In this document: positions 24,953 through 36,437 of the stretch, piece after piece
How the letters are laid out: each line of letters starts with the position of its first letter
Numbering within the stretch: position 1 is the first letter of the stretch
From: Symmetrospora coprosmae
Taxonomy: Eukaryota > Basidiomycota > Cystobasidiomycetes > Symmetrosporaceae
Direction of reading: 5' to 3'
Length of the DNA: 64,000 bases
Assembly: GCA_008802785.1 (NCBI GenBank)
Contig: VUYT01000053.1
Coordinates: 1 to 64,000 of the forward strand
Notes under the pieces: model-generated
What the model was told of the DNA's origin: nothing
Database searches by the model: none
The model's input: the letters and a program-made list of their open reading frames with translations, nothing else
Translations under genes and position numbers: made by a program

Positions 24953-25404
24953 CCTAGACAGATGCTGCTCCTCCAGGCAGTTGCGAAGTTGTCCAGAGCT
25001 GAGGCTATCGAGAGAGAGAGAAGACAGCAGCCCAGCCAGGCACCCGTCTCAGACACGCGGCGACACGTCGACCCTCATGCGACTAATGGACTGACAGATC
25101 AACCATCGCATCGCAGCGCATGCAGGCATCTCCTGACGGCTTGCGTCTGCAGAGACTGCCTTTCTCCCTGACTCCCTTTCAATGGCTTTTCTAGGCGATG
25201 CGCCACGGACACATGAGACAACCGGCGGATCTCGAGGTGCACGAGATGCATAATGCAGCTCGCTGCCTTCACCCTGACAGACAGCCATCTGATATCTCAC
25301 CTCGGAATCGTCCTTCTACGCTTCAGAATCACACCCACGTTCTTTTCGAGATCGAGTCAACCTGGCGTTGCTCGCGCCGGCCGAGCTGGTCGCCGAGTGT
25401 CCGA
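24953..25404. other. Divergent promoter between LHS1 and lipase
   Basis: Shared 5' region of two secretory-pathway genes. No gene, RNA or obvious repeat; a small (GA)n run lies near 25011. Confidence 0.6.
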
Positions 25405-26492
25405 ATGCTCCAATACCAGCTCCACACCTGGGTCGTCCTTGTCCTGCTATATCGTCTGGCTCAATGTGCCCCTCTTTCCAGCGACACGCGCTATGACGAC
25501 CTCTTGGCACGCTCAGCCACCTCCGCCCTCTCGACCTCGTTAACTGCGTATTACGGCAGCAAAGGCCCTGGCAAGGGCCCATCCACTATCAATCTGAGCG
25601 ACGCACAGGTCCTCGAAGAGCTGCATCTGGACGCTGCAGCCCGCTATGCCCGCGCTGCTTACTGCGCTCAAGTCTCGGAGGGAGCCACCTGGACGTGCGG
25701 AACTGCCTGCGACGCGACCCCGGGGACTGAGGTCATCTGGACATTTGGCGACAACAAGCGGGTCCCATATGGTAGGTAATATGTTCGCTGGCCGTTGTTG
25801 GAGCATCACTGAACCACGAATCGCCTGCAGTCTATATTGCGTACTCGCCTTTGCTCGCTGCCATCGTCGTTGCCCATGCAGGCAGCAATTTCGACTCCAT
25901 ACACTCGTGGCTGACAGATTTCGACATCATGCCCGATGTGGCCGACACGGATCTCGACGATGGTCGCTCGACGGAGAGCAAGCCAGCCTACGTCCATTCT
26001 GGCTTTCACGAAGTATGGCTCGAGACAAAGAAAGACGTCCTGAGGCAGGTCAGGGCAGCTCTGAAGAAGCGACCGCAGGTGAAGACAGTCTTGTGCGTTG
26101 GACACTCCCTCGGGGGAGCCATCGCCCAGCTTGACGCGGTATATCTGCGCAACATGCTCAGCAAGAGGATCGCGATCGAGAACATCACCTTCGGCTGTCC
26201 CCGCGTCGGCAATGAGCGATGGGCGAACCAGGTCGACAGGGTGTTGGACACAAATCAGGTCCGCATCGTGTATGAGAACGACATCGTGCCGCGTTTGGCA
26301 CCCAGCAGCCTTGGGTTCAGACACCCGAGCAACGAAATCTGGCTGGACCAGCAAGCGAAGAAGGTGCGTCTGTGTCGAGGCCAGGAGAATCAGGACTGCT
26401 CGGCCGGCCTGAGCAGATTTCGCACATCGAGAAAGGCGCATTCTGGCCCATACTTTGGCGTCAGGATTGTTGGAGGCTTGTGCGCTGTATAG
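25405..26492 (+). CDS. Secreted class-3 lipase
   Basis: Exons 25405-25771 and 25831-26492 (intron GTAGGT...TGCAG), 342 aa. A typical signal peptide (WVVLVLLYRLAQCA) is followed by a pro-like region and the class-3 alpha/beta-hydrolase fold: Tyr/Ala-rich AARYARAAYC, HAGSNFDSIHSW, the nucleophile elbow GHSLGGA, FGCPRVGNE, the acid in NDIVPRL and the histidine in FRHPSNEIWL. So Ser, Asp and His are all present. Members cleave tri- and monoacylglycerols outside the cell; several in Ustilaginomycotina yeasts act on skin or leaf lipids. Cysteines near residues 104-110 and near the end fit disulfides of a secreted enzyme. The start is the only ATG giving the signal peptide. Divergent from LHS1. Confidence 0.9.
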
Positions 26493-26910
26493 GGATAGAC
26501 CATCAGGCGGACTACTAGCACGCGTAAGGCCATGCAAAAGCGCCAGGGCAGAGTGAGCATGTAGAGCAATCGAGTGGTTGCATGCTCGTCAAGGGACGGC
26601 AAAGAAGATAAGATACAGTATGAGACGGGCTACAACGGCGTCGGGCATCCAGCCTGTGCAGCCGAATGAGAACGATGAGACACCAGCAGACGCCCAGCCA
26701 TTCTGCACTAGAAAGGACTGGGCCGCTCTATACACCACCCCATCAAGCCCTTCCTGAGGGCGATGAACCGACCGATGCTATCGTGTGATGTGCCAGATAC
26801 TGCCAAGGGAACCAGAGAGATGAGAATGAAATGCTGTGCGAGTGCGCGTAACGAGAGGGGTTGGAGCCACGAAGGGATCCCTTTTGTGCAAAGTGCTCGA
26901 GAGGAAGCGC
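26493..26910. other. Convergent 3' region
   Basis: 3' ends of the lipase and of the small barrel protein. Nothing else recognised. Confidence 0.6.
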
Positions 26911-27405
26911 TCAAATGTACTCCCACGAAATGGGGAGCACGCCTGTGTCCTTGTTGCCGATGGACTCGAAGACCGCCTCGGAGAGGTCGATAGAGCCGTA
27001 CGAGCAGCCGGGGCACCTGGATGAAAGCGGAGACAATGAGCATCGCGTGCGTGTACAAGGATGGGACGGTAGTATAGCTTACATGTCCTGAACGGTAGCT
27101 GTGACGGTCTTGCCGTTGGAGGTGTTCTTGATCTGAACCTTCTTGCCGCAGATGCCCTGGCTGTATTGGCCGTGGTTCATGGCAACGATAAAGTCGCCGT
27201 CGCCGTGGTAGTTGCCGCAAGCGCCGGGGTTACCGTTCTGGTAGCTGTTGTGGTCGCGCATGTCAGCACGAGTGCGATTGGGAGCAGGAGGTGGAAAGCG
27301 AACGCACTAGTAGGTAGCACGGCCATTGTACCTCTTCTCGATGGAAGCACCGGCGGCGACGGAGGCGGCGGCAAGGGCAGTGAAGATGGCAGTGAAGGAG
27401 ACCAT
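26911..27405 (-). CDS. Small secreted double-psi beta-barrel (RlpA/expansin-like) protein
   Basis: Exons 27308-27405, 27083-27244, 26911-27016; 121 aa. A signal peptide (MVSFTAIFTALAAASVAAGA) precedes a possible Lys-Arg cleavage site (IEKR). The barrel starts with RATYYY-QNGNPGACG, continues with DGDFIVAMNHGQY, CGKKVQI, TATVQDMCPGC and ends GSIDLSEAVF. The DMCPGC-x5-IDLS signature with its aspartates is that of barwin/RlpA-like proteins common in basidiomycetes. They coat or loosen walls, and some are plant-interaction effectors or cysteine-protease inhibitors. Exon 2 starts after AACAG and exon 3 after CCAG, both in phase. The role here is inferred from family only. Confidence 0.88.
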
Positions 27406-28603
27406 GGTGAGGATTTGGTAGTGTGAGGTGAGAGTGTGTAGAGGATGGAGTGGATGTGGATTGGCTTGTGAGAAGAGGAAGGGAGGAGAGAGATGCAAAG
27501 CGGACTTTTGTAGTCCAGCAAGCATCAGCCCATTCAGATTCTTCAGCGCTCATCTCCGCAGAGCGACGTCCTCGTTTCGCCTGTTCTCCCTCTCTCATGT
27601 CACCCAGGGGCATTGACAGCTCGATAGATGGCTCATCCGCGCGGAAAGGGGACAGGCCTTGACGTCTTTTCTGCGCGAAGAGAGGCGTTGACTGAGGACG
27701 ATCATGGTGAAGTCCGCCTGGAGACGCTCAGAGAAGTCGACGGGTGACGTCCTCGGTCTGAGCTTCTTGTCCTTCTTTCCGAGCGAGCGGTCGACCCTTC
27801 GGACGTTGCCCGCTGCTTCTGCGGCTCATCATTCCTGGATCCCCAGGCAACGTGGAAAGAGGTCCTTGCGGGACCCAGCGAAGAGTCTCAGCGACGTCGG
27901 TCTTTCCTGTGAAGGAGGGCATGCATTCACTGTGCCCCTTTCGAGGAGAAGCCGTCTTTAGGGTGGGACACCCCCAAGCTGCGGGCCTGGTCGGAGGCTT
28001 TCGTCCGCCACCGAGGTGACCGCCCTCCATTTTCAGGGCACAACCCGTTTGACGCGGCTTCTTCCCACAGCGTCAGGCACGAGGACATTCGCCGCTCGAG
28101 AGAGACGGGAGAGCGTGCTATTAATGATGATCTGCGCAGCGTCATCAACGGAGCATGATGACGGAAGTGGATCGTCTCCGGCTGAAGGGGGAACAGGCCG
28201 GACGCGTAAGTTGGGGCTACAGAGCGGAACTCGAGCAACAGCACGAGCGCGCCTATGCACAACGCGTCTATGCACAACGAATGGACACACTACAGACTAT
28301 ATGCGGGAGAGAACGATTATGCACAGGAACAGAGAGTCCATAGATGGGTTCGTGTAGGAGGTCATTAGATAGAATGTTTGGTCGTTTTCTTGGGGAGCGA
28401 AGGCGAGTAAAGCTTAATGCGATCCACCCCATCCGCCGGGCAGGTGAGAACGGCTTGCTCCTAGTCTCTCGGGAGTGGAATTGAGAGTAGTCCCGCTGCC
28501 TTCGCGTTCGGAATGTATCGTCGAGAGCTTCCGGACGAGCCTGTACCGAAGGTCAGGAGTCAGTGCCGACGCGGGACTTTCAGCAGCTGCAGGCCGCGTC
28601 CTC
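27406..28603. other. 1.2-kb gap without a recognised gene
   Basis: Lies between the starts of the barrel gene and the 3' end of the orphan membrane protein. Short open frames on both strands have no start context, no domain and no splice logic. A 14-nt repeat, CTATGCACAACG-type, occurs twice near 28252-28280. It could hold a non-coding transcript or a long promoter. Confidence 0.5.
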
Positions 28604-30846
28604 TCACCTCCCGTCCGACATACGGATGTAAACAATGCTGCCGCTCGGATTTCGACGATGTTGCTGCTGGTTTGGCCGAGGCACAACTTGCCCAGAGGCA
28701 GTGAGCGCCCCTAACTCCTCGTCGTCGATGACGAGGGAGTCCTCATCGTACTCCTCATAGTCGCGGCGGAGCGCAAGATCCTCTTGCTGTTGCTGCTGAT
28801 GAAAAGCAGCTTGATTTGTGCGAGCGGGCCTGGGCGGCGATGTGTCGATATGTTCGGTAAAGACGGACAACGTCGCCGGCGTTGTCGGAGCCGGAGGGAG
28901 CGGCTTGGGCGACGTCACGGGCGCGCTAGAGCTGCCGGACTCCGCTCGATATGGTGCGTCGCCCACATTTGAATCGCCCGATTCTGTTCGATAGCGGGAG
29001 CGGCTTGGTATGCCATTGAAGAGTGCCTTGTAAGGCGACTGCGCCCGTGTATTCGGAGGCGAGGGGAAGCTCGCAGCAGTCGGAGGCAGGACACTATGCG
29101 GATCGTGCGCCCGCGGGTGAGGTACGGCAGGTTGATAGTCGGGATGAAGCGGGTTGTTGGCGAACGGCGACCCGTATGCGAAAGCGTTGGGATCCGGATC
29201 GAAGGCCACATTCTGCTGCAGCATCGGCGTGGATTGCTCTGCTGTAGCGTGCTCGGTTCCTATCTTGCTGGTAGCATCGGGCGACGGAGAGTACCACCAT
29301 GATTTGAGCAGAGCCACAGGATTCCAGCTGGCGCTACTGCTTCCGTCTGCAGTCTTATTTGCCAGTCGCGCTTCTTGCGCCTCGTCGGGGAGGATCCACT
29401 CATCCGCATCGTACTCTGGAGCATCGTAGCGTCCGGCTCCTTTCAGGCTTCCTGCTTTCTCGCCCTGCTCGAGCGATGCCTTGCTATAGATGCTTCCCGG
29501 GCGCTCCTTGACGCCAACGTAGGTGCCCGAAGAGCCAAAGAGCCAGCTCAAAGCGCCAGACACTGTTCCACCCCAAGACTGTGCTGAGCCCTCCCTTAGC
29601 TTCGACCGCTTCGCTGAGCCTTCGCCAGTTCCTGAAGCGCTGCGCTCGCCCTTCATGCGCCTCTCTGGCATGGCGGGGAGGAACTCTCGTTCGCTTCCGG
29701 CAATATACGCTGTGCGCGTAACCAAAGCAGTATCATTGAGGTCAACGATGGTGGCGGAATGCTTCTCGAGGAGTTGCTGTATGTAGCCGTCGGGGACGGC
29801 TTCGGGGTCGATTATGGAGGCGACAGAGAGCGAGCGGATGAACAACCGCAGGAGGTGCAGCCACCCTGTGCCGGCAATTAGGACGACGAGTAGGCGAACA
29901 GAGCCGGAAACAATCCATGGCATCTGGTCGCCGCCGTTCGCTGCAGATTGGTTTGGGCAGATTTTGGCTGCGTCGCCTAGAGCCCAAAGCAGGTCGACGC
30001 CCCACTCGCACCGCCAACGAACGCTCCGCCCCGGCACGTTTGAGCTACGCCATACCAGTATAAGCATGATGTTGATAATGCTGAGCGCCACCTGCAGGAC
30101 GAAGGCGAGGATGCCGAACAGGAAGACCGAGCGCGAGAGTCCGGTGGGACGGCGGGCGTAGCGGCAGAGGAGAAGTGCCAGGAGCAGTCCGGTAAAGCTG
30201 ACGAATCGCGTGGAGACGTTCGCTAACAAGAACCCGAAGCGCTGATGGTCCCGTTCGGGTGGCGTGCTAGCGGTTGCTGCGCCGAGCCGTATGAGCGAGA
30301 TGATGTCTCCGATGATCCTGCATGTCGAGCACGAGTTGTCAGCGGAACCCGAAGTGATTAGAGCGCTCATCAGAAGCTGGCTTCTCACATATATAGCGTT
30401 GCTCCCGCGACAACGAGGGTTGCCCCGCCTGCCAGTGCCGCATGCCTCCTTCGCCTCCTCCCTGACTTGGCTCCCCTCAGCCGTTTGAGTTCGTGCACCA
30501 AGCTAGCCCTGTCTGGCCCTGCAATGCCCGTATTGCGGCCAATGGGTATGACCTCGCGGTGGTCTCTCGGCAGGCTGGGATCTGCCAGCGAGTATCGATA
30601 CTGGGGCACCTTCTTGGACGCCTTGGCTCCTTCCTCTGCGGCTTCTTCATCTTCTTTGACTATGTCGTGGCCGTAATGCGGCTGCCCGTCGTTAGCGGCG
30701 ACGAGCAGAGTCGAGAAGGATGGGCCAGGATGCGGACTGTTGCCACCGCCGGGAGGAGACGCAGGAACGAACATGGTGCGCTCGCTACTCATCGATTCGC
30801 GCGGTGAGGCTGGACCAGGAGTGAGATCAGAGGCCACCGGAGGCAT
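28604..30846 (-). CDS. Orphan multi-pass membrane protein
   Basis: Exons 30389-30846 and 28604-30317 (intron GTGAGA...TGCAG), 723 aa. The N-terminal 125 residues are Pro/Ser-rich and acidic. A hydrophobic segment follows basic RRRRR (HAALAGGATLVVAGATLYM), then further spans at about residues 190-260 (FTGLLLALLLC; FLFGILAFVLQVALSIINIMLI) and near 310 (LLVVLIAG). The last 350 residues are disordered (Ser/Pro/Gln) and end in a short conserved-looking GSIVYIRMSDGR. I do not recognise the family. The open frame extends upstream of 30846 to an alternative ATG at 31011, which would add a segment reading FRPSPSYLAFQTID that looks coding, so the true start may be there. Confidence 0.6.
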
Positions 30847-31534
30847 GGTTCGTGCACCAAAGAGGTAGGCGTGCGTGTGCCTGAGTCGGTCGATGGTCTG
30901 GAAGGCCAGGTAGGAAGGAGAAGGGCGGAAGGTGCTGCCAGTGCCGTCCGGCTTGTCGGCAGAAGGAGGGACGACAGGAGGGGAGGAAGAGGAGACGAGT
31001 GTCGCCTTCATCTTGACGTCGCTGACGCCGCCGTCCGCTGTTTGCGTCTGGCACGACAGGAGTCCTGTTCCGAGAACCGGTCGAAAGCTCAACGGCCAGG
31101 CACGGGCCGGAGTGCGTCGTGCCTGAAAGGAGCCCACCGCACGGCAGGACGGAGGACTTGCAAGACCTCAAGAGCCTGATTCTCTCCACGAGCTCCTCTA
31201 GTACTGCTTCCTGTCGTACGGTAAGGGCCTGAGCAGATGAAGCTGCTCGCTTGCAGGACAGACGGGGAGTAGATGTTCACCGGGGTCACGTGTTTCAGCT
31301 CGATGGGACTCGGACTCGCTGCACTCGTTGTCCAGGCAATGTCATGTGGAGGCGTTGCTTACTCTCATCTACCCGCGTGCGCCAGTGCGGTCGTTCAGCC
31401 ATCAAGAGCGTTGACATCTATGAGGGTCGGAGGTGGAGGGTTTCCTTTCCCGTGTGAAAGGCCCGCTCGAAAGAAACGCAATGGGAGCGTCACTATCGCA
31501 ACCACAGTAGCATGACAGGAGTCCTGTATGACAT
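30847..31534. other. Gap between orphan membrane protein and BCP1
   Basis: The left part may be coding if the upstream ATG (31011) of the orphan gene is used. The remainder is the 3' side of BCP1. No other feature recognised. Confidence 0.5.
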
Positions 31535-32850
31535 CTACGCCGAGAACACCGTCTCTGCCTCCTGTACGACCGCCGCCATCTTGCTCCGCTCGACCAACGC
31601 GAGCCGTCCTCGCATCTCGACGCCAAAGTCCTCGTCGGGGCCCATCTGCCCTCGCACGGGTGCGTTGGTGAACTTGTACTCCGTCCACATGCCATCACCT
31701 GCGCTGTTCGCAAGTAGCTCATCCTCGAGGTGGTAGAGGAAGCTCTCGCTCGTATTCGGTTGCGGTGCACTCTGCGTTGGTGTAGCGCCTGCTGCAGGAA
31801 CCGCTCCGCCGTTGTTGCCCTTCTTCTTTTTCTTCTTTTGCTTTGATGCTGTTGCGTCAGGCTGCGAAGGTGCATCCATGTCCACGTCCTCATCGCCTGA
31901 GGAAGCGAGGAAGGTCTTGCTGATGAACAGGAGGTGCGTGAATGCAAAGTCACCGATCTGTCGGACGTGAGCGGATGAATACGAGGGAGAATATGTAAGA
32001 GGTGCAGCAGAATCTGACAAAGAACTAATCCCAACCCACCAAGCTGTCCAGCTCCTCGGTGAAGATCCGCAGAAGTGGCGGTACCACCTGGACGGGCATA
32101 TTGACGAGGCGTTCTGAAAATACCACGCCGACTTTGGTACTGCTCTCTCCTTGGGAACCTTCCTCAAGTAGCGCTTGTAACGCCGGGACACTGGCTGTCT
32201 TGCCGAGTAGGTAAGTGCGCAAAGAGGCGAGATGTGGCTTGTCCTGCATAGCCGTCAAGCAGGGTGTGACATCAGCGGTTGCTCGCGTGTGCCATCCGAA
32301 GTGCTCGCTGCAGTGTTGCGCACCCCTCTCCATGGCAATGCGCCAATGATTGCCAGAGGATCGCTCTCTTCCCCGTCCGACTTGATGCCCGTGCCGACCT
32401 CGACCTCCTGCTCGACCAGGTGATCTGCGAGTCCTGCAAGGTCGAGGTCTTTTGCATCGTGCGAGAATAGCTGCACCAGAAGGTTCTTGATGGCCAGGTA
32501 GTCCGTATCGATGAAGTTGAAAAAGTCCAGGTCAACATTCACAAAATCCTGTGCGTGTCCGGACGTTGCGCAATTGGGGATTCCGCATTGAGCTCGGGAC
32601 CTCCTTGCAGCAAGGACGTGCGCGCGCTTACCACATCCTCCTCGTCCTCGTCATCGTCCTCATCGTCCTCGTTCCCTTCCTCCTCGTCGGATGATGACGG
32701 CTGGTCGGCTTTGCGCTTCTTGGGACCTGTCGGGGCCTTGTTGGCGCTCTTCTTCGTCTTTGTCTTGGAGGGCTTTGTCAGAGGCTGCGCACTGTCTAGC
32801 TTGACTATCCGTGCTGATGGCGCCGATGCTGCTGCTGTTGCTGCTGACAT
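31535..32850 (-). CDS. BCP1: BCP1/BCCIP-like nuclear protein
   Basis: Exons 32632-32850, 32324-32548, 32040-32243, 31535-31957; 356 aa. After a basic then strongly acidic stretch (Glu/Asp-rich, about residues 48-72) come the family blocks DFVNVDLDFFNFIDTDYLAIKNLLVQLF, split here as NVDLDFF and IKNLLVQLF; then KPHLASLRTYLLGK, NMPVQVVPPLL, IGDFAFTHLLFISKTF, and near the end FHLEDE-like FLYHLEDE with DEDFGVEMRGRLAL. Bcp1 is the yeast homologue of human BCCIP. It chaperones ribosomal protein uL14 and is needed for nuclear export of Mss4. A Lys-rich insertion sits between FISKTF and the last block, making it longer than yeast Bcp1 (283 aa). The junction GALPWRG/DKPHL is less certain than the others. 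Confidence 0.9.
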
Positions 32851-33223
32851 GCTGTGAGTGCGGCTGGCTCGGGATGGCAGAAGTGCAAGCGGCGACCGCA
32901 GACCGCATCGTCACTCGGGCTCATCGCGGGTCAGGTCCGCCCGGCTTGCAGAAGATCAAACACATGCTCAGCAGGCTCTATAGCTATCATAGAGCTCACT
33001 GCGTAGCGCTTTCTCGGAATCCTCGCTCACGCTGCAATCGCTCGCAGCGAATGTTGCACGTGACGGAGCCGGACTCGAAAGTAGCCGGGACTCGGAGGGA
33101 GAGCTCTCTGCTTCAGCACCTCCAGCTCCTATAAGCCTTTCTCCACTTTTCGCTGCATCTCGTCTGTCGGCACGCTACTGCCTGAACTACTTCTCCGCGT
33201 ACCAGCCCGCTCTCCGGCCGATA
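32851..33223. other. Divergent promoter region
   Basis: 5' regions of BCP1 and the alpha/beta hydrolase. No other feature seen. Confidence 0.6.
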
Positions 33224-34852
33224 ATGCACAGTCTGTACGTCGCCCTGCTGATCCGCCGCCGCCCCAGCCTGGTCACACAGCTGATGCGCTTCCTGCAGCC
33301 TGGTCCCGGTCTACATCGCTGTGACCGCCAGCGTCTTTCTTACCAAGCTACCTTACTGGCTCCTCAAGTACTCCCTCTTTGTTCGTGACGGACAGCTCAA
33401 TGTGCTGCGCCAGCCTCGAAGCTCTTTTGACCACGTCAACCCGCATTCATAGCCATCAACTCGAGCGAAACCATCATGGACTCTGCCGCAGCAGCTCCTG
33501 GTTCTAGCGCTCCGGACCTGGCTCAGAACTGTCACTACCGTCGGCGGCACCCTGTCTCGCGACCCTGACGCCCCGCTCGTCCTGGCAGACACATTGAAGC
33601 ACTCGCACCCTGTCGAGCTGAAAGCTCTCCCTCGTGCATGGTTCCGAGGCATCATTGAGACGGCAGCGACCGATGTCGGCGGTCTCGACGAGGTGCTCAA
33701 GAATGGAACGGGCAAAGTCGGACCCCGCAGGATCCCAGCATACTGGTACTCTGGCACGAAAGCCGGCAAGACCGACGAGCTTGCCCCGCTCACCAACACC
33801 GACGATGACCTAGTCGTGTTGTACTTTCACGGTGGAGCGTACATCATCGGATCGGCACACGAGCAAGACTCGGCTTCGGCCATCTGCAGAGACTTTGTCG
33901 ATAAGACACCAGCCAGGCGTGTTCTCTCCGTCGACTATCGCCTCGCTGGTCTGGCGCCTTTCCCAGCTGCTCGTAAGGCGTGCCGCCGGCCCCTAAGGTC
34001 TCTCCGGCATAGCGCACTGACATATGCCTGGTCACATCCCCAGTCATTGACGCACTCACGGGATACCACTACCTGACCCAAGTGTGCAAGATCCCCGCCT
34101 CCCGCATTGTCTTTTCAGGCGACTCGGCAGGCGCCAATCTCGCCCTGGCGCTTATGCGCTACCTCCGAGATGAAGGTGCCAAGCTGCCTACGCCCCTCGA
34201 AATGCCGGCGGCATCAGTCCTCTTGAGCCCATGGTGCGACCTGTCAGAGTCACATCACGGCGTCGGGAAGTCTGGAGACATCAACGCCAACTCGGACTAC
34301 GTGGATGCGCACTTTGGCAATAAGGGAATCGAGGGTCTCCTCCGAGGTCACTCGCGAACGAGTGAGTCAGGACTAACTGACGATTGTAAGCCGGACCTCA
34401 ACACTGATCTCCCGTGGCGCGCTGCACCCGCCAGTGCGATACAATCCGTACATCAGTCCTGGATCCCGCTATAACACAGATCCCAAGTCATTCGAGGGCT
34501 TCCCGCCTTCCTTCATCCATGCCTGTGGAGGCGAGGCGATCTTGGATGACATTACCTTCCTTCGTGAGAAATTGGTCGAGTCGCTCGGCGAGAGCAAGAT
34601 CCACTTCGACGTTGCGGTGCGTGGTCTCCCCGCATCTGCTTGAAGCGGTCGGGGTCCTTGCTGATGACGGCCCGCATCCTCCCATCGACTGAGCAGCCAG
34701 ACGCGCCCCATGATGTTCTCCTCTTTGCAAAGTGGGGACCGACACGCGAAGCGTCCGTCGATCACATTAGAGATTGGCTCGCAAAGCAGTTCCCGCAGGC
34801 AGCAAAGTCAAAGACGTCCATGGGCGGTGGCAATGCAAAGAAGCGGGACTAA
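33224..34852 (+). CDS. Alpha/beta hydrolase, hormone-sensitive-lipase group
   Basis: Six exons: 33224-33234, 33299-33380, 33453-33972, 34044-34361, 34435-34616, 34694-34852; 423 aa. The first exon has only 11 coding bases and its GTACGT donor joins to give MHSLLVPVYIAV, a hydrophobic N-terminal segment running to FLTKLPYWLLKY. The catalytic parts are the oxyanion-hole YFHGGAYIIGS, the nucleophile elbow FSGDSAGANLALAL, ACGGEAILDD (region of the acid) and PHDVLLF with the histidine. HGG plus GDSAG defines the HSL branch of alpha/beta hydrolases; fungal members hydrolyse short esters or steryl esters (yeast Say1-like). The N-terminal anchor suggests an ER or lipid-droplet location. Substrate unknown. 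The last junction (GCG/CAG) has a weak acceptor (CTGAG). Confidence 0.85.
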
Positions 34853-35072
34853 TCGGAGATGGGATAAACTATGGAACAGAAGCTGCTTGATATTGGTATG
34901 TAGCTCGGCGGATGTACTATGATGTGAAGCGAATGCGCAGCGCGTTCTTGCGTGGTTGCACACTCGCCCTGTGCCTTTTTTTGCCACTGTCTTGGGCCGA
35001 ACCGCTCCCAATGTGCGTGGGTTTCCCAGAAGCCAACTACATCACCACTGGCTGGCCCCCTTTACGCGCCCA

Positions 35073-36259
35073 ATGTCTGTTCGTAGCGCTGTCGCTAGCA
35101 CATCGCGTGTCCTGCTCCGCGCAAGCAACAGAGCTGGCGCTCCTGCTAGCGCGGGCCTCGCCGTCGCAGCACCAGCTCGCCCGTCTCTCCTGCTCGGTCC
35201 CTGCACTTGCACTACCGGACGCTCAGAGCTGCGCCATGACAGCTTCGCAGGCAGTGCACGCCTGCTATCCCACACGAGCTCCGTCCGCGCTGGACAGTCC
35301 CGGTCGACCAAGGCTGGGCCACCCAGGGAGGTGCGAGATGAAGCCATCCGGCCCAAGTGGGTAAAGGTCGTCGTGCAGAACGAGGACGGGAGCAGAGGTC
35401 TCGGGCCGCTCGAACCTAGAGATGCGGTTCTCAGACGGATGGAGCGGTACGATACCTTTCTCTTGCAAGGTGCGTTTGATGGCTCCCCTGGCTGTCTTGC
35501 TCGGAGGATGCATTCATCGAAAGGCTGACACGCCGTCTGTCTATGCATCCTATGATCCTGACTGTGGCTCCTGGTTGCCACCCAGTCGACGAGCAGGACA
35601 TGACGGAAGAGGAGAAGGCCTATACGCGAGACCGGCGCGCCTGGTCCGTGGCCATCTGCAAGTACGTCAACAAGAAGGAGTCGTCCGACGCAGCTCGGGC
35701 CAAGCGGACGGCGCAGAAGGAAAAGAAGCGCCTGACTGCCGTCGACGAGAAGGAAGTGCAATTCACATGGGGCGTGGGCATTGCGGATCTCGAGCACAAG
35801 TTGGGGAAAGCAGCCGAGGTTCTCCAGGGCGGCGGGCGCGTTGGCATCGCCGTCAGCTCGCCAAAAGGCAGCAAGCCGCCGAGCACCGAGGAGAAGAACG
35901 CGTTCCTGGCCGCTGTCAAAGCACAGCTCTCAGAGGGCGGCAAGGCAAAGGAGTGGAAGGCGGACGAGTGGAGAGGCGCTCGGGCGTGCACAATCTACCT
36001 CCAGGGCGTCCGAGCGGCGCCCACATCCGACACACTTGCGAGCGAGAATGCTATCGCACAGACGGCAGGAGCGAAGACGGGCGCCGCAGCGGGTGGCTCT
36101 GACATTGCAGGAGGAGAAGCGGGGTCCGAGGCAGCTCTGGCAGAGTCGAAGAATGAGCGTCGGAGAAAGCGTGAACAGGAGCGTCTGGCGGAGAAGGAGG
36201 CCGAACTGCAGCAACGAATGCAGAGGAAGCGAGAGATTGAGCAAGCGGCACTTTTGTAG
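35073..36259 (+). CDS. Mitochondrial translation initiation factor IF3-like
   Basis: Exons 35073-35469 and 35586-36259, 356 aa. The N-terminus (SVRSAVASTSRVLLRASNRAG) is Arg/Ser/Ala-rich without acids, as in a mitochondrial presequence. After it comes RDEAIRPKWVKVVVQNEDG, GLGPLEPRDAVL and RMERYDTFLLQ, the IF3 N-domain pattern, then KLGKAAEVLQGGGRVGIAVS with alternating strands typical of the IF3 C-domain. A long charged Lys/Arg/Glu coiled-coil tail (ERRRKREQERLAEKEAEL) closes the protein. Mitochondrial IF3 (yeast Aim23) prevents subunit joining before start selection. The frame is open further upstream without ATG, so 35073 is the first usable start. Function is by pattern only; the sequence is diverged. 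Confidence 0.7.
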
Positions 36260-36437
36260 CGATATGAGTACGCCTGGCATATCTGCCCGACAGAGCCAAT
36301 GCATCGGACAGGCGTTGCAAGCTATCTGAGCCATTGCGGCGACTGCAGCTTTTGCACGCCCGTTCTCTAGTATTACGACAAGCTTCGGGATGCGAAGCGA
36401 TACCAATTCTGTTGAACCGCTGGGAAGCGGGTCCGGT

